Source of the DNA: Poriferisodalis sp965226645
GTDB taxonomy: Bacteria > Actinomycetota > Acidimicrobiia > Acidimicrobiales > Poriferisodalaceae
Length of the DNA stretch: 64,000 bases
Assembly (NCBI GenBank): GCA_965226645.1
Contig: CBDDDL010000001.1
Location: 310,001 to 374,000, forward strand
Reading direction: 5' to 3'
Shown here: piece by piece, positions 41,274-50,135 of the stretch
How positions within the stretch are numbered: position 1 is the first letter of the stretch
Layout: every line of letters starts with the position of its first letter
Translations under genes and position numbers: made by a program
Notes under the pieces: model-generated
Told to the model about the DNA's origin: nothing
Databases searched by the model: none
Seen by the model: the letters and a program-made list of their open reading frames with translations, nothing else

Positions 41274-42919
41274 GCGGGGCCGCGCTGCTCGCTGCAGCCG
41301 ACACTGCCGCGGGGGGCTTCCCACTCCTCAATGCGCTCATCTTCGTGCCCGCGGTCGGGGCCGCGGTCGTGGCGTTGCTGCCCCGTAGCCGACCGGATCT
41401 GGCCCGGCCGCTCGGCACCCTCTTCGCAGCGATCGGCGGCGCGCTGTCCCTGTCGCTGGCATGGCAGTTCGATACCGCCAACGCTGACTTCCAGTTCGAG
41501 AGCATCGTGTCGTGGATTCCCGCGCTGGGCATCTCGTGGCACGTCGGCGTGGACGGCATCTCGTTGTGGCTGGTGGTGCTGACCAGCCTGGTGGTGCCCA
41601 TCGTGCTCGCCGGTGTTGACCCGCACCACGATCCCAAGCCGTACACCGCGTGGATGCTGCTGTTGCAAGCCGGGTCGATCGGCGCGTTCGTGGCGCTTGA
41701 CCTCTTCGTGTTCTTCGTGATGTTCGAGGTCGTGCTGGTGCCCATGTACCTGCTGATCGCGGGCTGGGGCCACGAGGGTCGCCGCTACGCGGCGATGAAG
41801 TTCTTCCTCTACACGATGTCGGGCTCGGCGTTGCTGCTGGTCGCCATCGTGGCGACTGCCGTGCTCGGCTCACCCGACAGCGGGATCACCTTCGACTTAG
41901 TGACGCTGGCCACCACTCAGGGCCTTGCCCGCAACACTGCGCGGCTCTGCTTTGTGGCGTTCGCGATTGCCTTCCTGGTCAAGGTGCCCGTGGTGCCGTT
42001 TCACACGTGGCTGCCTGACGCGCACACTGAGGCACCGACGGCGGCCTCTGTGGTGCTGGCTGCGGTCATGTTGAAGCTCGGCACCTACGGCTTGCTGCGT
42101 TTCGGGCTCTACCTGTTCCCCGAGGCCTCCGACTGGGCGGCGCCCGTGCTGGTCACCGTGGGCGTTGTCGGCGTGATCTGGGGCGCCATCACCGCGGCCA
42201 TGCAGCGCGACCTCAAACGGCTCGTGGCGTACTCGTCGGTTGCGCACATGGGCTTCATCGTGCTGGGCATCTTCGCCTTCACGACCCAGGCGGTCGGCGG
42301 CGGCGTGATCCAGATGGTCAACCACGGCATCAGCACGGGAGCATTGTTCCTGCTGGTCGGGATGTTGTACGAGCGGCGCCACACCCGCCAGATCGACGAG
42401 CTGGCCGGCATCCAGTCGGCTGCGCCGGTCTATGCCGGGGTCTTCACCGTCATGATGCTGTCGTCGATCGGCGTGCCGGGCCTGAACGGTTTCGTCGGCG
42501 AATTCCTGATCCTGATCGGGTCGTTCGAAACCCGGCGCTGGTGGACGATCATCGCAGCGACGGGCGTGATCCTGGCGGCGCTGTACCTGCTGTGGGCGTA
42601 CCAGCGAGTGTTCCACGGGCCGCCTGCAGCCGCCGACCGCACAACGCCCGATCTGCGCCGGGGTGAGTTGGCGACGCTCGCTCCCTTTGTTGTGGCGGCA
42701 GTGGCGCTGGGCGTGTACCCCAAGCCACTGCTCGACGCAGTCGAACCCGCGGCCGACAAGTTGCTGGCGCACTTCTCCGAGCACAGCGGATTCGAGCTGG
42801 TTGATCCCGGCGCGCCGGTGGTGGTCCGAGATTCCGGCGACAGCTCGGGTGAGCATTCCGACGCTGAGCCCAGTGAAGGCGAGCACAACGATCCTGGGCA
42901 TGGCGAGGACGGTCACTGA
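41270..42919 (+). CDS. nuoM: NADH-quinone oxidoreductase subunit M (operon 1)
   Basis: 549 residues. Conserved: VFFVMFEVVLVPMYLLI with Glu, VPFHTWLPDAHTEAPTAASV, and DLKRLVAYSSVAHMGFIVLG with the Lys. The last 35 residues are acidic and His-rich (GEHSDAEPSEGEHNDPGHGE), outside the family core. Overlaps nuoL by 4 bp and nuoN by 1 bp. Confidence 0.96.
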   Translation: MSGAALLAAADTAAGGFPLLNALIFVPAVGAAVVALLPRSRPDLARPLGTLFAAIGGALSLSLAWQFDTANADFQFESIVSWIPALGISWHVGVDGISLWLVVLTSLVVPIVLAGVDPHHDPKPYTAWMLLLQAGSIGAFVALDLFVFFVMFEVVLVPMYLLIAGWGHEGRRYAAMKFFLYTMSGSALLLVAIVATAVLGSPDSGITFDLVTLATTQGLARNTARLCFVAFAIAFLVKVPVVPFHTWLPDAHTEAPTAASVVLAAVMLKLGTYGLLRFGLYLFPEASDWAAPVLVTVGVVGVIWGAITAAMQRDLKRLVAYSSVAHMGFIVLGIFAFTTQAVGGGVIQMVNHGISTGALFLLVGMLYERRHTRQIDELAGIQSAAPVYAGVFTVMMLSSIGVPGLNGFVGEFLILIGSFETRRWWTIIAATGVILAALYLLWAYQRVFHGPPAAADRTTPDLRRGELATLAPFVVAAVALGVYPKPLLDAVEPAADKLLAHFSEHSGFELVDPGAPVVVRDSGDSSGEHSDAEPSEGEHNDPGHGEDGH

Positions 42920-44478
42920 TGGCTGGCTTCGAATCGCCGGCCGTTGACTGGTGGGTGCTGAGCCCTCAGATCGTCCTCGTCGGCGCGGTGCTCGGACTGC
43001 TGCTGGCGTCGTCGCTCGTCCCGCGAGTCCTGCCCGGGTGGGTCTCCACCTGGACGTCGGTGGCCACCGGCGCAGCCGTCGTGGTCATGGCGGTCATCCA
43101 GTGGAACTCCGAAGGCCCCATAGCGCGCCCCACGCTGGCCGGAGCGTTTGTGAGCGATGGCTTCAGCCTGCTGCTCACGATGCTGATCGGCGCGGGCGTG
43201 ATCATGACGGCGCTGGTAGCGCACAGCGCACTCGACCGCTACGGCATGACCCCGCCGGAGTTCTCCGCGCTGCTGTTGGCATCTGCCGCCGGAGCCGTCG
43301 TGATGGCGGGCGCGAACGACCTCATCGTGCTGTTCCTGGGCCTGGAATCGCTGTCGATCGCGCTCTACGTGCTGATCGCGCTCGCCGGGCGCCGTGCCAC
43401 CGCACGCGAGTCGGCCATGAAGTACTTCGTGCTCGGCGCGTTCAGCTCGGCGTTCTTCCTCTACGGCATCGCGCTGGTCTACGGCTCCACGGGCGGCACC
43501 AACCTCAGCCACATCGGGGAGTTCTTGCGCGACCACGTGCTGTTGGATGAGCACCTGCTTCTCGTGGGCATTGCGCTGCTGCTGGTGGGCCTGGGCTTCA
43601 AGGTGGCCGCCGTGCCGTTCCACTTCTGGGCGCCCGACGTGTACCAAGGGGCTCCGAGCCCGGTCACCGGCTATCTGGCTTCGATTGCCAAGGCCGCCGG
43701 ATTTGCTGCGCTGGCGCGCGTGCTTTTCGTTGCGTTCGGCGCGCATCGAGTCGCATGGGCACCGATCCTCGTCGGCCTCGCCTTCGCGAGCCTCGCTGTC
43801 GGCGCCGTGATGGCCATCACCCAAACTGATGTGAAGCGCATGCTGGCGTTCAGCTCGATCAGCCACGCGGGCTTCGTGCTCGTCGGCCTGTCCGCGGCGG
43901 GCGGAGCCGAGGCACCGCAGGCGCTCGCGTCTGTTTCCAATGAAGCCGTCGCCTCAGCGGTGTTCTACCTCGTCACCTACTCGTTCATGGCGCTCGGCAG
44001 CTTCGCAGTGCTGTCCGTGATGGCGTCTGACGGTGGGCCCTCGCCCGACACCGTCGAACAGCACCCGCTCAGCCGCTATGGCGGCTTGGCTCGTCGGCGT
44101 CCCGTGCTGGCGCTCGCGTTCGCTGTGCTGCTGCTGGCCCAGGCCGGTGTGCCGCTCACGTCCGGTTTCATCGCCAAATTCGAGGTCATCCGCGCGGCCG
44201 TCGGAGGCGAGGGCTACGTCCTTGCAGCGGTCGCCATGGTGACAGCGGTAGTGGGCGCGTTCGCCTACCTGCGCGTCGTGCTCGTGATGTATGCGCCTGA
44301 CAGCGACGTGGACGAAGCGCCGGTCCGCGCCCGCGCCAACCGCCCTCGCTGGGGCGGCCTGCCCAGAACCTCTGTTCTGGCCGTCGCCGTCGCCGTCGCC
44401 GTGACGGTGGTTGTCGGCGTGCTGCCCCAACGGCTCATCGAGTGGAGCGCCGAGGCAGTCTTCGCCCTCGTCCCGTAG
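42919..44478 (+). CDS. nuoN: NADH-quinone oxidoreductase subunit N (operon 1)
   Basis: 519 residues, about 14 helices. Conserved: VLFLGLESLSIALYVLIALA, AVPFHFWAPDVYQGAPSPVT, and DVKRMLAFSSISHAGFVLVG. It closes the first operon, which is therefore a full A-N set in canonical order with no inserted gene apart from the micro-ORFs before nuoE. Confidence 0.96.
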   Translation: MAGFESPAVDWWVLSPQIVLVGAVLGLLLASSLVPRVLPGWVSTWTSVATGAAVVVMAVIQWNSEGPIARPTLAGAFVSDGFSLLLTMLIGAGVIMTALVAHSALDRYGMTPPEFSALLLASAAGAVVMAGANDLIVLFLGLESLSIALYVLIALAGRRATARESAMKYFVLGAFSSAFFLYGIALVYGSTGGTNLSHIGEFLRDHVLLDEHLLLVGIALLLVGLGFKVAAVPFHFWAPDVYQGAPSPVTGYLASIAKAAGFAALARVLFVAFGAHRVAWAPILVGLAFASLAVGAVMAITQTDVKRMLAFSSISHAGFVLVGLSAAGGAEAPQALASVSNEAVASAVFYLVTYSFMALGSFAVLSVMASDGGPSPDTVEQHPLSRYGGLARRRPVLALAFAVLLLAQAGVPLTSGFIAKFEVIRAAVGGEGYVLAAVAMVTAVVGAFAYLRVVLVMYAPDSDVDEAPVRARANRPRWGGLPRTSVLAVAVAVAVTVVVGVLPQRLIEWSAEAVFALVP

Positions 44479-44569
44479 CCAGCGAGCGGTGTCTGCATGT
44501 CTGGCTGATGTCGGGCATGTGGTCGTTGCGTTGCTCGGGCATCGGCTTCGGCCAGCGTGATGACTGGTG

Positions 44570-44575
44570 TATACT
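44570..44575 (+). promoter_or_regulatory. -10 box of leaderless VapBC promoter
   Basis: TATACT preceded directly by TG, 6 bp before the antitoxin ATG at 44582. The spacing predicts a transcript starting at the ATG. No Shine-Dalgarno sequence is present. The -35 region (TTCGGC at 44547) is poor. Confidence 0.5.
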
Positions 44576-44581
44576 CTGCGG

Positions 44582-44806
44582 ATGCGGCGGATACAGCTCT
44601 ATCTCGATCCCGACACGGATGACGCATTGTCCGCGGCTGCAGCGCGACGGGGGGTGTCGCGCTCCGCGCTTGTGCGTGATGCTGTGCGGGGCGCGCTCGG
44701 CACAGAGCCTGAGTTCATCGCCGATCCGCTGGATGCGCTGATTGGCGCCTTCGATGTCGAACCCGACGACGACCTAGATGCGGTCATCTACAAGACGGCT
44801 TCGTGA
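44582..44806 (+). CDS. VapB-type ribbon-helix-helix antitoxin
   Basis: 74 residues from ATG at 44582. The N terminus RRIQLYLDPDTDDALSAAAA with RRGVSRSALVRDAVRGAL is a classic ribbon-helix-helix DNA-binding unit. The acidic C terminus (PDDDLDAVIY) would neutralise the toxin. The next gene, a PIN toxin, overlaps by 4 bp. This module starts 104 bp after nuoN of operon 1. Confidence 0.88.
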   Translation: MRRIQLYLDPDTDDALSAAAARRGVSRSALVRDAVRGALGTEPEFIADPLDALIGAFDVEPDDDLDAVIYKTAS

Positions 44807-45195
44807 GGTTCGTCGATACGTCATATTGGATCGGGCTGTTCGTTCCGAGGGACCGACGTCATCGCGACGCGGCGGCGTTGTGGCCCGGCCGTGAGCCGAT
44901 GCGAACCTCGAACCTGGTGGTCGGTGAGACATGGACGTGGCTGCGGCATCGCGCCGGGCATTTGCAGGCGATCGATTTCGTCACAACCATCAACCGTTCG
45001 CCGCGGGTCTCGATCGCGTTCGTGGACAGCGCGATCGATGAGCGGGCGTGGGAATGGCTGGCTCGCCACGACGAGCGGTCCTATTCCTACGTCGATGCCA
45101 CCAGCTTCGAGATCATGCGCCGCGAAAGGATCACCGAGGCTCTCGCATTCGACGGCGACTTCAGCGCAGCCGGCTTCATCGAAATGCGCCCTTGA
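44803..45195 (+). CDS. VapC-type PIN-domain toxin
   Basis: 130 residues, GTG at 44803. PIN acidic residues: Asp in RFVDTSYWIGLF, Glu in VVGETWTWLRHR, Asp in YVDATSFEIMRRE, Asp in AFDGDFSAAGF. Coupled to the antitoxin by a 4-bp overlap. Known: a Mg2+-dependent endoribonuclease. The RNA target is unknown. Confidence 0.9.
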   Translation: MRFVDTSYWIGLFVPRDRRHRDAAALWPGREPMRTSNLVVGETWTWLRHRAGHLQAIDFVTTINRSPRVSIAFVDSAIDERAWEWLARHDERSYSYVDATSFEIMRRERITEALAFDGDFSAAGFIEMRP

Positions 45196-45199
45196 CGGC

Positions 45200-45436
45200 G
45201 TGGCCGTTGACGGGAGTCCTGAAGAGCCTCGTCACATCTGCCGCGACGAGTTCCACAAACATGTTGCGCGCAACACAATCGTCGTCGTCGCAACCACGGC
45301 TGCGCTTGCGACGCTGCTGTACGCGCTGATCATCACCCCCGAAGCGCTCGCAGCGGAGAAGTCGAACCGACGCGGTCGCTGGCGGCTTGCGCTGCGGCCG
45401 CGTCAGATGCACCGGGCGCTCCCACGTCGCCACTGA
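45200..45436 (+). CDS. possible 78-residue single-pass membrane protein
   Basis: A frame from GTG at 45200 with a Cys/His-containing head, one hydrophobic helix (TIVVVATTAALATLLYALII, about residues 28-47) and a strongly basic tail (NRRGRWRLALRPRQMHR). No family is recognised and no ribosome site stands out. It lies between two toxin-antitoxin modules and may be real or chance. Confidence 0.3.
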   Translation: MAVDGSPEEPRHICRDEFHKHVARNTIVVVATTAALATLLYALIITPEALAAEKSNRRGRWRLALRPRQMHRALPRRH

Positions 45437-45457
45437 GTCGCCCATTGATGTTCGTTC

Positions 45458-45661
45458 TTGCCTGCCTACCTCGTGGGTTTCCTTGCAGCGCCACCGTTCC
45501 TGGAATGGGCATTCCCGCCGGTCACTAACTCGACCGTGGCGCTCTACGTGCTATTGGCTGGCATTATCACCTTGCTCGGTGCGCGCGTATGGAGGCGTAA
45601 GCGGCAGCAGGGAGAGGCTGCGGCTTGCCAGTCCTCGGTGTTCGATGTGCCGCCGTCGTAG
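45458..45661 (+). CDS. possible 67-residue membrane protein
   Basis: A frame from TTG at 45458 with hydrophobic segments (YLVGFLAAPPFLEW and TVALYVLLAGIITLLGARV) and a basic stop-transfer WRRKRQQ. No homology that I recognise. It ends 12 bp before the next antitoxin gene. Confidence 0.3.
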   Translation: MPAYLVGFLAAPPFLEWAFPPVTNSTVALYVLLAGIITLLGARVWRRKRQQGEAAACQSSVFDVPPS

Positions 45662-45673
45662 TTATGAACAAGT

Positions 45674-45910
45674 ATGATCCGGGCCGCGGTTACCGAACGC
45701 CTGACCATTTCGCTTGAAGCGGGCCTCGCAGACGCTGTTCGTGAGGCAGCTGCGGCTGATGAACTGAACATGTCTGCTTGGCTGGCCGATGCAGCACGCC
45801 GTCGGCTTGTTACACGGGGCCTGCTTGACGTGGTCGCCGACTGGGAGGCCATACACGGTGCGCTCACAGAGGCTGAATTGGCCCGAGCGCGAGCAGAGCT
45901 GGGTCATTGA
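45674..45910 (+). CDS. VapB-like antitoxin (second module)
   Basis: 78 residues, ATG at 45674. ERLTISLEAGLADAVREAAA and ELNMSAWLADAARRRL form a ribbon-helix-helix-like N terminus; the C-terminal helix TEAELARARAELG is of the type that binds PIN toxins. Its stop overlaps the next start by 4 bp (TTGA). Confidence 0.82.
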   Translation: MIRAAVTERLTISLEAGLADAVREAAAADELNMSAWLADAARRRLVTRGLLDVVADWEAIHGALTEAELARARAELGH

Positions 45911-46302
45911 CCGCTCTGGTGCTCGATGCCGGGGCACTCATAGCGCTCGATCGAAATGACCGCAATGCATGGGCACTTCTGCGAGCGACTGCGCAGGCCG
46001 GCGGCATCATTGCCGTTCCGGCAGGTGTTATCGGTCAAGCATGGCGTGGAGGGCGCCGCGGGGCGCTGCTCACCCGTGCCTTGATGCACTGCGATGAAAT
46101 TGTCCTGGACGGCGCAACGGCGCGCGCCTGCGGTCGATTGTGCGCGAGCACCGGCACAGCCGACGTCATTGATGCCTCGGTGGCAGTTGCGGCGGCAGAA
46201 CTCGCTCACCACGAGCGCACAGTCGTCGCAACTTCTGATTCTGAGGGCATCGCAATGCTGACCTCCGCGCTGGGGGCCCAGGTGAGCATCATCGGTGCCT
46301 GA
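45907..46302 (+). CDS. PIN-domain (VapC-like) toxin (second module)
   Basis: 131 residues from TTG at 45907. PIN signature residues: Asp in LVLDAGALIALDRND, and GTADVIDASVAVAAAELA followed by VATSDSEGIAML carrying the C-terminal acidic positions. In place of the usual central Glu the sequence reads VIGQAWRGG. The TTG start is forced by the overlap with the antitoxin. Known role: RNase toxin, target unknown. Confidence 0.82.
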   Translation: MTALVLDAGALIALDRNDRNAWALLRATAQAGGIIAVPAGVIGQAWRGGRRGALLTRALMHCDEIVLDGATARACGRLCASTGTADVIDASVAVAAAELAHHERTVVATSDSEGIAMLTSALGAQVSIIGA

Positions 46303-46338
46303 CCGACGCTGCTTCTTCAGACACGAAACGACAGGGCG

Positions 46339-47223
46339 GTGATCGTCAGTTGCGGTGAAGCGCTTGTCGATCTGGTGCCTGACGCGGTGCCAGGCGGCGG
46401 GCCGCTCAACGTGGCGGTGGCGGCGGCACGGCTCGGGGCCCCGAGCGCCTTCGTGGGGCGGGTGTCAACAGATGTCTGCGGCGAGCTGATCTGGGCGCAC
46501 CTCGACCGCAACCGGGTCGACGTGCGCGCCTGCCAGCGTGGACCCGAGCCGACCGCACGCGCCATCATCGAGCACACACCGAAGCTGAGGTTCCGCTTCG
46601 AGGGCGACGACACCGCTGACACCTGTCTCGATGAGGTGAATCTGGCAGCGCTGGATTCGGCGCCGCACATCGTGCACGGCGGCACGCTCGGGATGTTCCG
46701 CGGGCGCACCGCCGATGTCCTGGCATCGCTCGTCGAGCGACACGACGGCGTGGTGTCGCTGGATCCCAACGTGCGGCCACAGGTCATCGACGACCGAACC
46801 CGCTGGGATCACTACCACCAGCGTTGGCTGGCAGCCGCCAGCCTGTACCGGGCCTCCGACGAAGACCTGGACTGGATCTGGCCAGGCCGTGCAGCAGAGG
46901 CCTGCGCAGCAGAGCTGCTCGCCGGGCGTACAGCGGCCGTCATCGTCACCCGCGGTGCTCAGCACACCACTATCTACACAGCATCTAGCGAGGTTGACGT
47001 GCCCCACAACGCAGTCGACATCGTCGACACGGTGGGTGCGGGAGACACCTTCGTCGCCTCCGTGCTCGTGTCGCTGTGGGAGCTGAAAATTGCCGATGAC
47101 CCGGCGGCAATGGCGGGCTTGTCGGCGGCAGACTGGGCGAAGATCGGGGCTCGCGCGACGGCCGCCGCAGCTGTGACCTGCTCCCGCGCGGGTGCTGATC
47201 CGCCGTATCGCGACGAGCTCTGA
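46339..47223 (+). CDS. PfkB-family sugar kinase, probably fructokinase
   Basis: 294 residues, GTG at 46339. Family motifs: GGGPLNVAVAAARLGAPSAF near the N terminus and the C-terminal catalytic DTVGAGDTFVASVL with the general-base Asp. The N-terminal VSCGEALVDLVPDAV resembles fructokinases. Known: it phosphorylates a sugar with ATP; fructose is the most probable substrate but ribose or other sugars cannot be excluded. It sits alone between the toxin-antitoxin modules and the second nuo operon, with no transporter nearby. Confidence 0.85.
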   Translation: MIVSCGEALVDLVPDAVPGGGPLNVAVAAARLGAPSAFVGRVSTDVCGELIWAHLDRNRVDVRACQRGPEPTARAIIEHTPKLRFRFEGDDTADTCLDEVNLAALDSAPHIVHGGTLGMFRGRTADVLASLVERHDGVVSLDPNVRPQVIDDRTRWDHYHQRWLAAASLYRASDEDLDWIWPGRAAEACAAELLAGRTAAVIVTRGAQHTTIYTASSEVDVPHNAVDIVDTVGAGDTFVASVLVSLWELKIADDPAAMAGLSAADWAKIGARATAAAAVTCSRAGADPPYRDEL

Positions 47224-47314
47224 GCAATGGCGCGGATCACGTGCGGCGCGCCCATCGCGCGGCTCATCGGTGACAGTGGCATAGAGCCGGGCTGACTCGC
47301 TAGCGTTGCGAGCC

Positions 47315-47689
47315 GTGTCCGATCTGTCCGAACTGTGGCGGAGTTACCTCACCGTCGCCATCTTCGGCGCAGCGGCAGTCGGCATGGCGGGCGCCATGCT
47401 GGGTATTGCCCGGCTCCTCCGACCGCAGCGGCCCACACGCCAGAAACTGATCGCATACGAGAGCGGCGTCGACCCTGTCGGCAGCGACTGGGCTCAGAGC
47501 CAGATCCGTTACTACGTCTTCGCAGTGCTCTTCGTGCTCTTCGACGTGGAGGCCGTGTTCATCTTCCCGTGGGCCACGCGGCTTGAGGTGTACGCCCTGT
47601 TCGGCCTCGTCGAGATGGCCATCTTCATCTTCATCTTGGCGCTCGGTCTCTTCTACGCATGGCGCAAGGGCGTCCTGCGGTGGGTGTGA
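47315..47689 (+). CDS. nuoA: NuoA-like subunit (operon 2)
   Basis: 124 residues from GTG at 47315; TTG 9 bp earlier is possible. Core: KLIAYESGVDPVG, where the Cys of the usual YECG is replaced by Ser, and IRYYVFAVLFVLFDVEAVFI with FPWAT. Three helices. First gene of the second, 11-gene complex I-like operon. Confidence 0.92.
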   Translation: MSDLSELWRSYLTVAIFGAAAVGMAGAMLGIARLLRPQRPTRQKLIAYESGVDPVGSDWAQSQIRYYVFAVLFVLFDVEAVFIFPWATRLEVYALFGLVEMAIFIFILALGLFYAWRKGVLRWV

Positions 47690-47710
47690 GGGTCTGAGGG
47701 GAACATTTCG

Positions 47711-48244
47711 ATGGCACTAGTCGACAGGGTCAAGCTGCCCAAGCCGCTCTCCTGGCTGCTCAACTTCGGGCGCGCCCGCTCGCTGTGGGTCTACCAGTGG
47801 GGCCTCGCCTGCTGCGCGATCGAGATGGGCGCCGCATTCGGCTCACCTCGCTACGACGTGATGCGCCTCGGCGTCATCCCGTTCCCTGCAAGCCCGCGCC
47901 AAGCCGATCTCGTGGTCGTCTCAGGCACCGTCACCGACAAGATGGCGCCGGTCATCCGACGGCTGTATGAGCAGATGCCTGAGCCGAAGTACGTGATCTC
48001 CATGGGCTCATGCGCGAACTGCGGCGGTCCCTACTGGGACAGTTACTCGGTGACCAAGGGCGTCGACCAGATCATCCCGGTAGACGTGTACGTGCCGGGA
48101 TGCCCGCCGCGCCCCGAAGCGCTGCTAGAAGGCATCGTGTTGCTGCAGGAACGCATCCAGCGCGAGGACATCGCCGAGCGCTGGCGGGGCGAACCTCTCG
48201 TCGTTCCAGTGCCCGCGGCACGACCAGTCACGGTGCCGGCGTAG
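47711..48244 (+). CDS. nuoB: NuoB-like subunit (operon 2)
   Basis: 177 residues. Cluster N2 ligands: tandem Cys in WGLACCAIEMGA, Cys in SMGSCANCGGPYWDSY, Cys in YVPGCPPRPEALLEG. An extra Cys (CANC) distinguishes it from the operon 1 copy. LGVIPFPASPRQADLVVVSG is the quinone-side core. Known role: final cluster before quinone. Confidence 0.95.
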   Translation: MALVDRVKLPKPLSWLLNFGRARSLWVYQWGLACCAIEMGAAFGSPRYDVMRLGVIPFPASPRQADLVVVSGTVTDKMAPVIRRLYEQMPEPKYVISMGSCANCGGPYWDSYSVTKGVDQIIPVDVYVPGCPPRPEALLEGIVLLQERIQREDIAERWRGEPLVVPVPAARPVTVPA

Positions 48245-48246
48245 CC

Positions 48247-48957
48247 ATGGCCGACGACGACGCGCAGGCTGACGACGCGCACGTCGACGAGGCGCGCACC
48301 GCGCTCGCGGCCGAGCTGAGCGAGCTGCTGGGCGACGCCTTCGCAGAATCCCACGTCGAGCCCGGCCAGAACGTCTGGCTGCGCATCGAATTCGACCACT
48401 GGCACGATGCGATGCAGGCGCTGCGCGACGGCGGGTTCAACTACTTCGGCTTCCTGTCGGCGATCGACTGGTCTGACGCCCCCGAAGGCCGCTACGAGGA
48501 CACCGAATTCGACGGCACGCTTGACGATGATGCGTCGAGCGCCACAGCCGAGCAGACCGTGCGACACGGCGGCGGCGAAACTCGCTTCGAGCTCATCGCG
48601 CACCTGCACGCGCCGACCCGCCACGAAGCGGTCATCGTCAAATCCGACATTCCCGACACGGACGGCGTTCCGGCCACAGTGCCCACCATCACCGACGTGT
48701 TCGCTGGTGCCGACTGGCATGAGCGCGAAGCCCACGAGATGTTCGGCATCAGCTTCGAGGGTCATCCCAACTTGGCACACATCTACCTGCCGACCGAGTT
48801 CGAGGGCCACCCGCTCCGCAAGGACTTCCCCTTGCTGGCTCGGGCCGTGAAGCCCTGGCCCGGCGTCGTGGACATCGAGGAAATCCCGCCCGAGCTCGAA
48901 GCCCAACTCGAGGCCGAGGTGATGGCCGCATTCGAAGCCTCAGGTGCAGCCGAATGA
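48247..48957 (+). CDS. nuoC: NuoC-like subunit (operon 2)
   Basis: 236 residues, ATG at 48247, 2 bp after nuoB. An acidic loop (about residues 80-105, EDTEFDGTLDDDASS) is inserted in the fold. Signature HEREAHEMFGISFEGHPNLA and LPTEFEGHPLRKDF. Overlaps nuoD by 4 bp. Confidence 0.94.
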   Translation: MADDDAQADDAHVDEARTALAAELSELLGDAFAESHVEPGQNVWLRIEFDHWHDAMQALRDGGFNYFGFLSAIDWSDAPEGRYEDTEFDGTLDDDASSATAEQTVRHGGGETRFELIAHLHAPTRHEAVIVKSDIPDTDGVPATVPTITDVFAGADWHEREAHEMFGISFEGHPNLAHIYLPTEFEGHPLRKDFPLLARAVKPWPGVVDIEEIPPELEAQLEAEVMAAFEASGAAE

Positions 48958-50135
48958 GCCGATCCTCTGCAGCCGAACTGCGCTCTCAGGCGGCCTACGT
49001 CGCCGCGCAAGCGGCCGATGCCCGCGTCAAAGTCGAGCTCGACACCGGCGACATGCTGCTCAACATCGGACCGCAGCACCCTGCCACGCACGGTACGTTG
49101 CGCATCGCCTGCCAGCTCGACGGCGAACAGGTCATCACGGCCGATCCGGTCATGGGCTACATGCACCGCGGCTACGAGAAGCTGTGCGAGGTCCGCACCT
49201 ATCCGCAGTGCACCACCCTCATCAACCGCATCGACTGGCTGGGCAGCTTCGCCAACGAAGTGCCGTTCATCCTCGCTGCCGAGCAGCTCATGGGGGTGGA
49301 GGCGCCGCCCCGAGCCCAGTGGATCCGCACGATCCTGTTCGAGCTGAGCCGCATCGCCAACGTGTCGCTGTTCTTGGGCGACATGGGCGTGCAGGTGGGC
49401 GCGCTCACTCCGGTGTTCTTCGCTTTCCGTGACCGCGAGCGCGTGCTCAACCAGATCGAAGAGGTCACCGGCGGGCGCTTTCACCCCAACTTCGACCGCA
49501 TCGGCGGCCTGAAGGACGACCTGCCGCGTGGCTGGATCGCCGAGACGCACGCCGTGATGACCAAGATGCGCGAATTCTGCGACGAGATGGAAGACCTGCT
49601 CGTCGGCAACGAGATCTTCCAAGCACGCTGCCGCGGCGTCGGCGTGATCCCGTCGGACGTGGCGCTGAGCTACGGCCTCTCAGGTGCCAACCTGCGCGCC
49701 AGCGGGGTCGACTGGGACCTGCGCCGCGACGCCAACCCCGGCCTGGCCTGGGATCAGGTGGATTGGCGAGTGTGGACGCACCCTGACGGCGACTCGTTCG
49801 CGCGCTACTGGGTGCGCCTCCAGGAGACCCGCGAGGCCACCCGCATCGTCGACAAGCTGCTCGAGGGCATTCCGTCGGGGCCGATCATGGCCAAGGTGCC
49901 GCGTATCATCAAGGTGCCCGCCGGCGAGGCGTATGTCTCCACTGAGAACCCGCTCGGCGAGATGGGCTACTACGTGGTGTCCAAGGGCGGGCTGGGACCA
50001 TTCCGGGTAAAGATCCGCACCCCCAGCTTCAACAACGTCTCGGTTGTGCCGTGGGTGATGCGCGGTACCTACGTGCCCGACATCATCACCATCTTGGGCT
50101 CGCTGTACTTCATCCTCGGGGACATCGACCGGTGA
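48954..50135 (+). CDS. nuoD: NuoD-like subunit (operon 2)
   Basis: 393 residues, without the ANSG extension of copy 1. LLNIGPQHPATHGTLRIACQ carries the quinone-site His; YMHRGYEKLCEVRTYPQCTT follows. GWIAETHAVMTKMREF and VGVIPSDVALSYGLSGANLR are typical. Ends ILGSLYFILGDIDR. A MidA-type methyltransferase, known to modify this subunit in mitochondria, lies at the end of the same locus. Confidence 0.95.
   Translation: MSRSSAAELRSQAAYVAAQAADARVKVELDTGDMLLNIGPQHPATHGTLRIACQLDGEQVITADPVMGYMHRGYEKLCEVRTYPQCTTLINRIDWLGSFANEVPFILAAEQLMGVEAPPRAQWIRTILFELSRIANVSLFLGDMGVQVGALTPVFFAFRDRERVLNQIEEVTGGRFHPNFDRIGGLKDDLPRGWIAETHAVMTKMREFCDEMEDLLVGNEIFQARCRGVGVIPSDVALSYGLSGANLRASGVDWDLRRDANPGLAWDQVDWRVWTHPDGDSFARYWVRLQETREATRIVDKLLEGIPSGPIMAKVPRIIKVPAGEAYVSTENPLGEMGYYVVSKGGLGPFRVKIRTPSFNNVSVVPWVMRGTYVPDIITILGSLYFILGDIDR

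Noticed and set aside
44476..44506. AGCCAG/CTGGCT as terminator after nuoN of operon 1
   Set aside because: A 6-bp stem with an 18-base loop and no T run is too weak to call.
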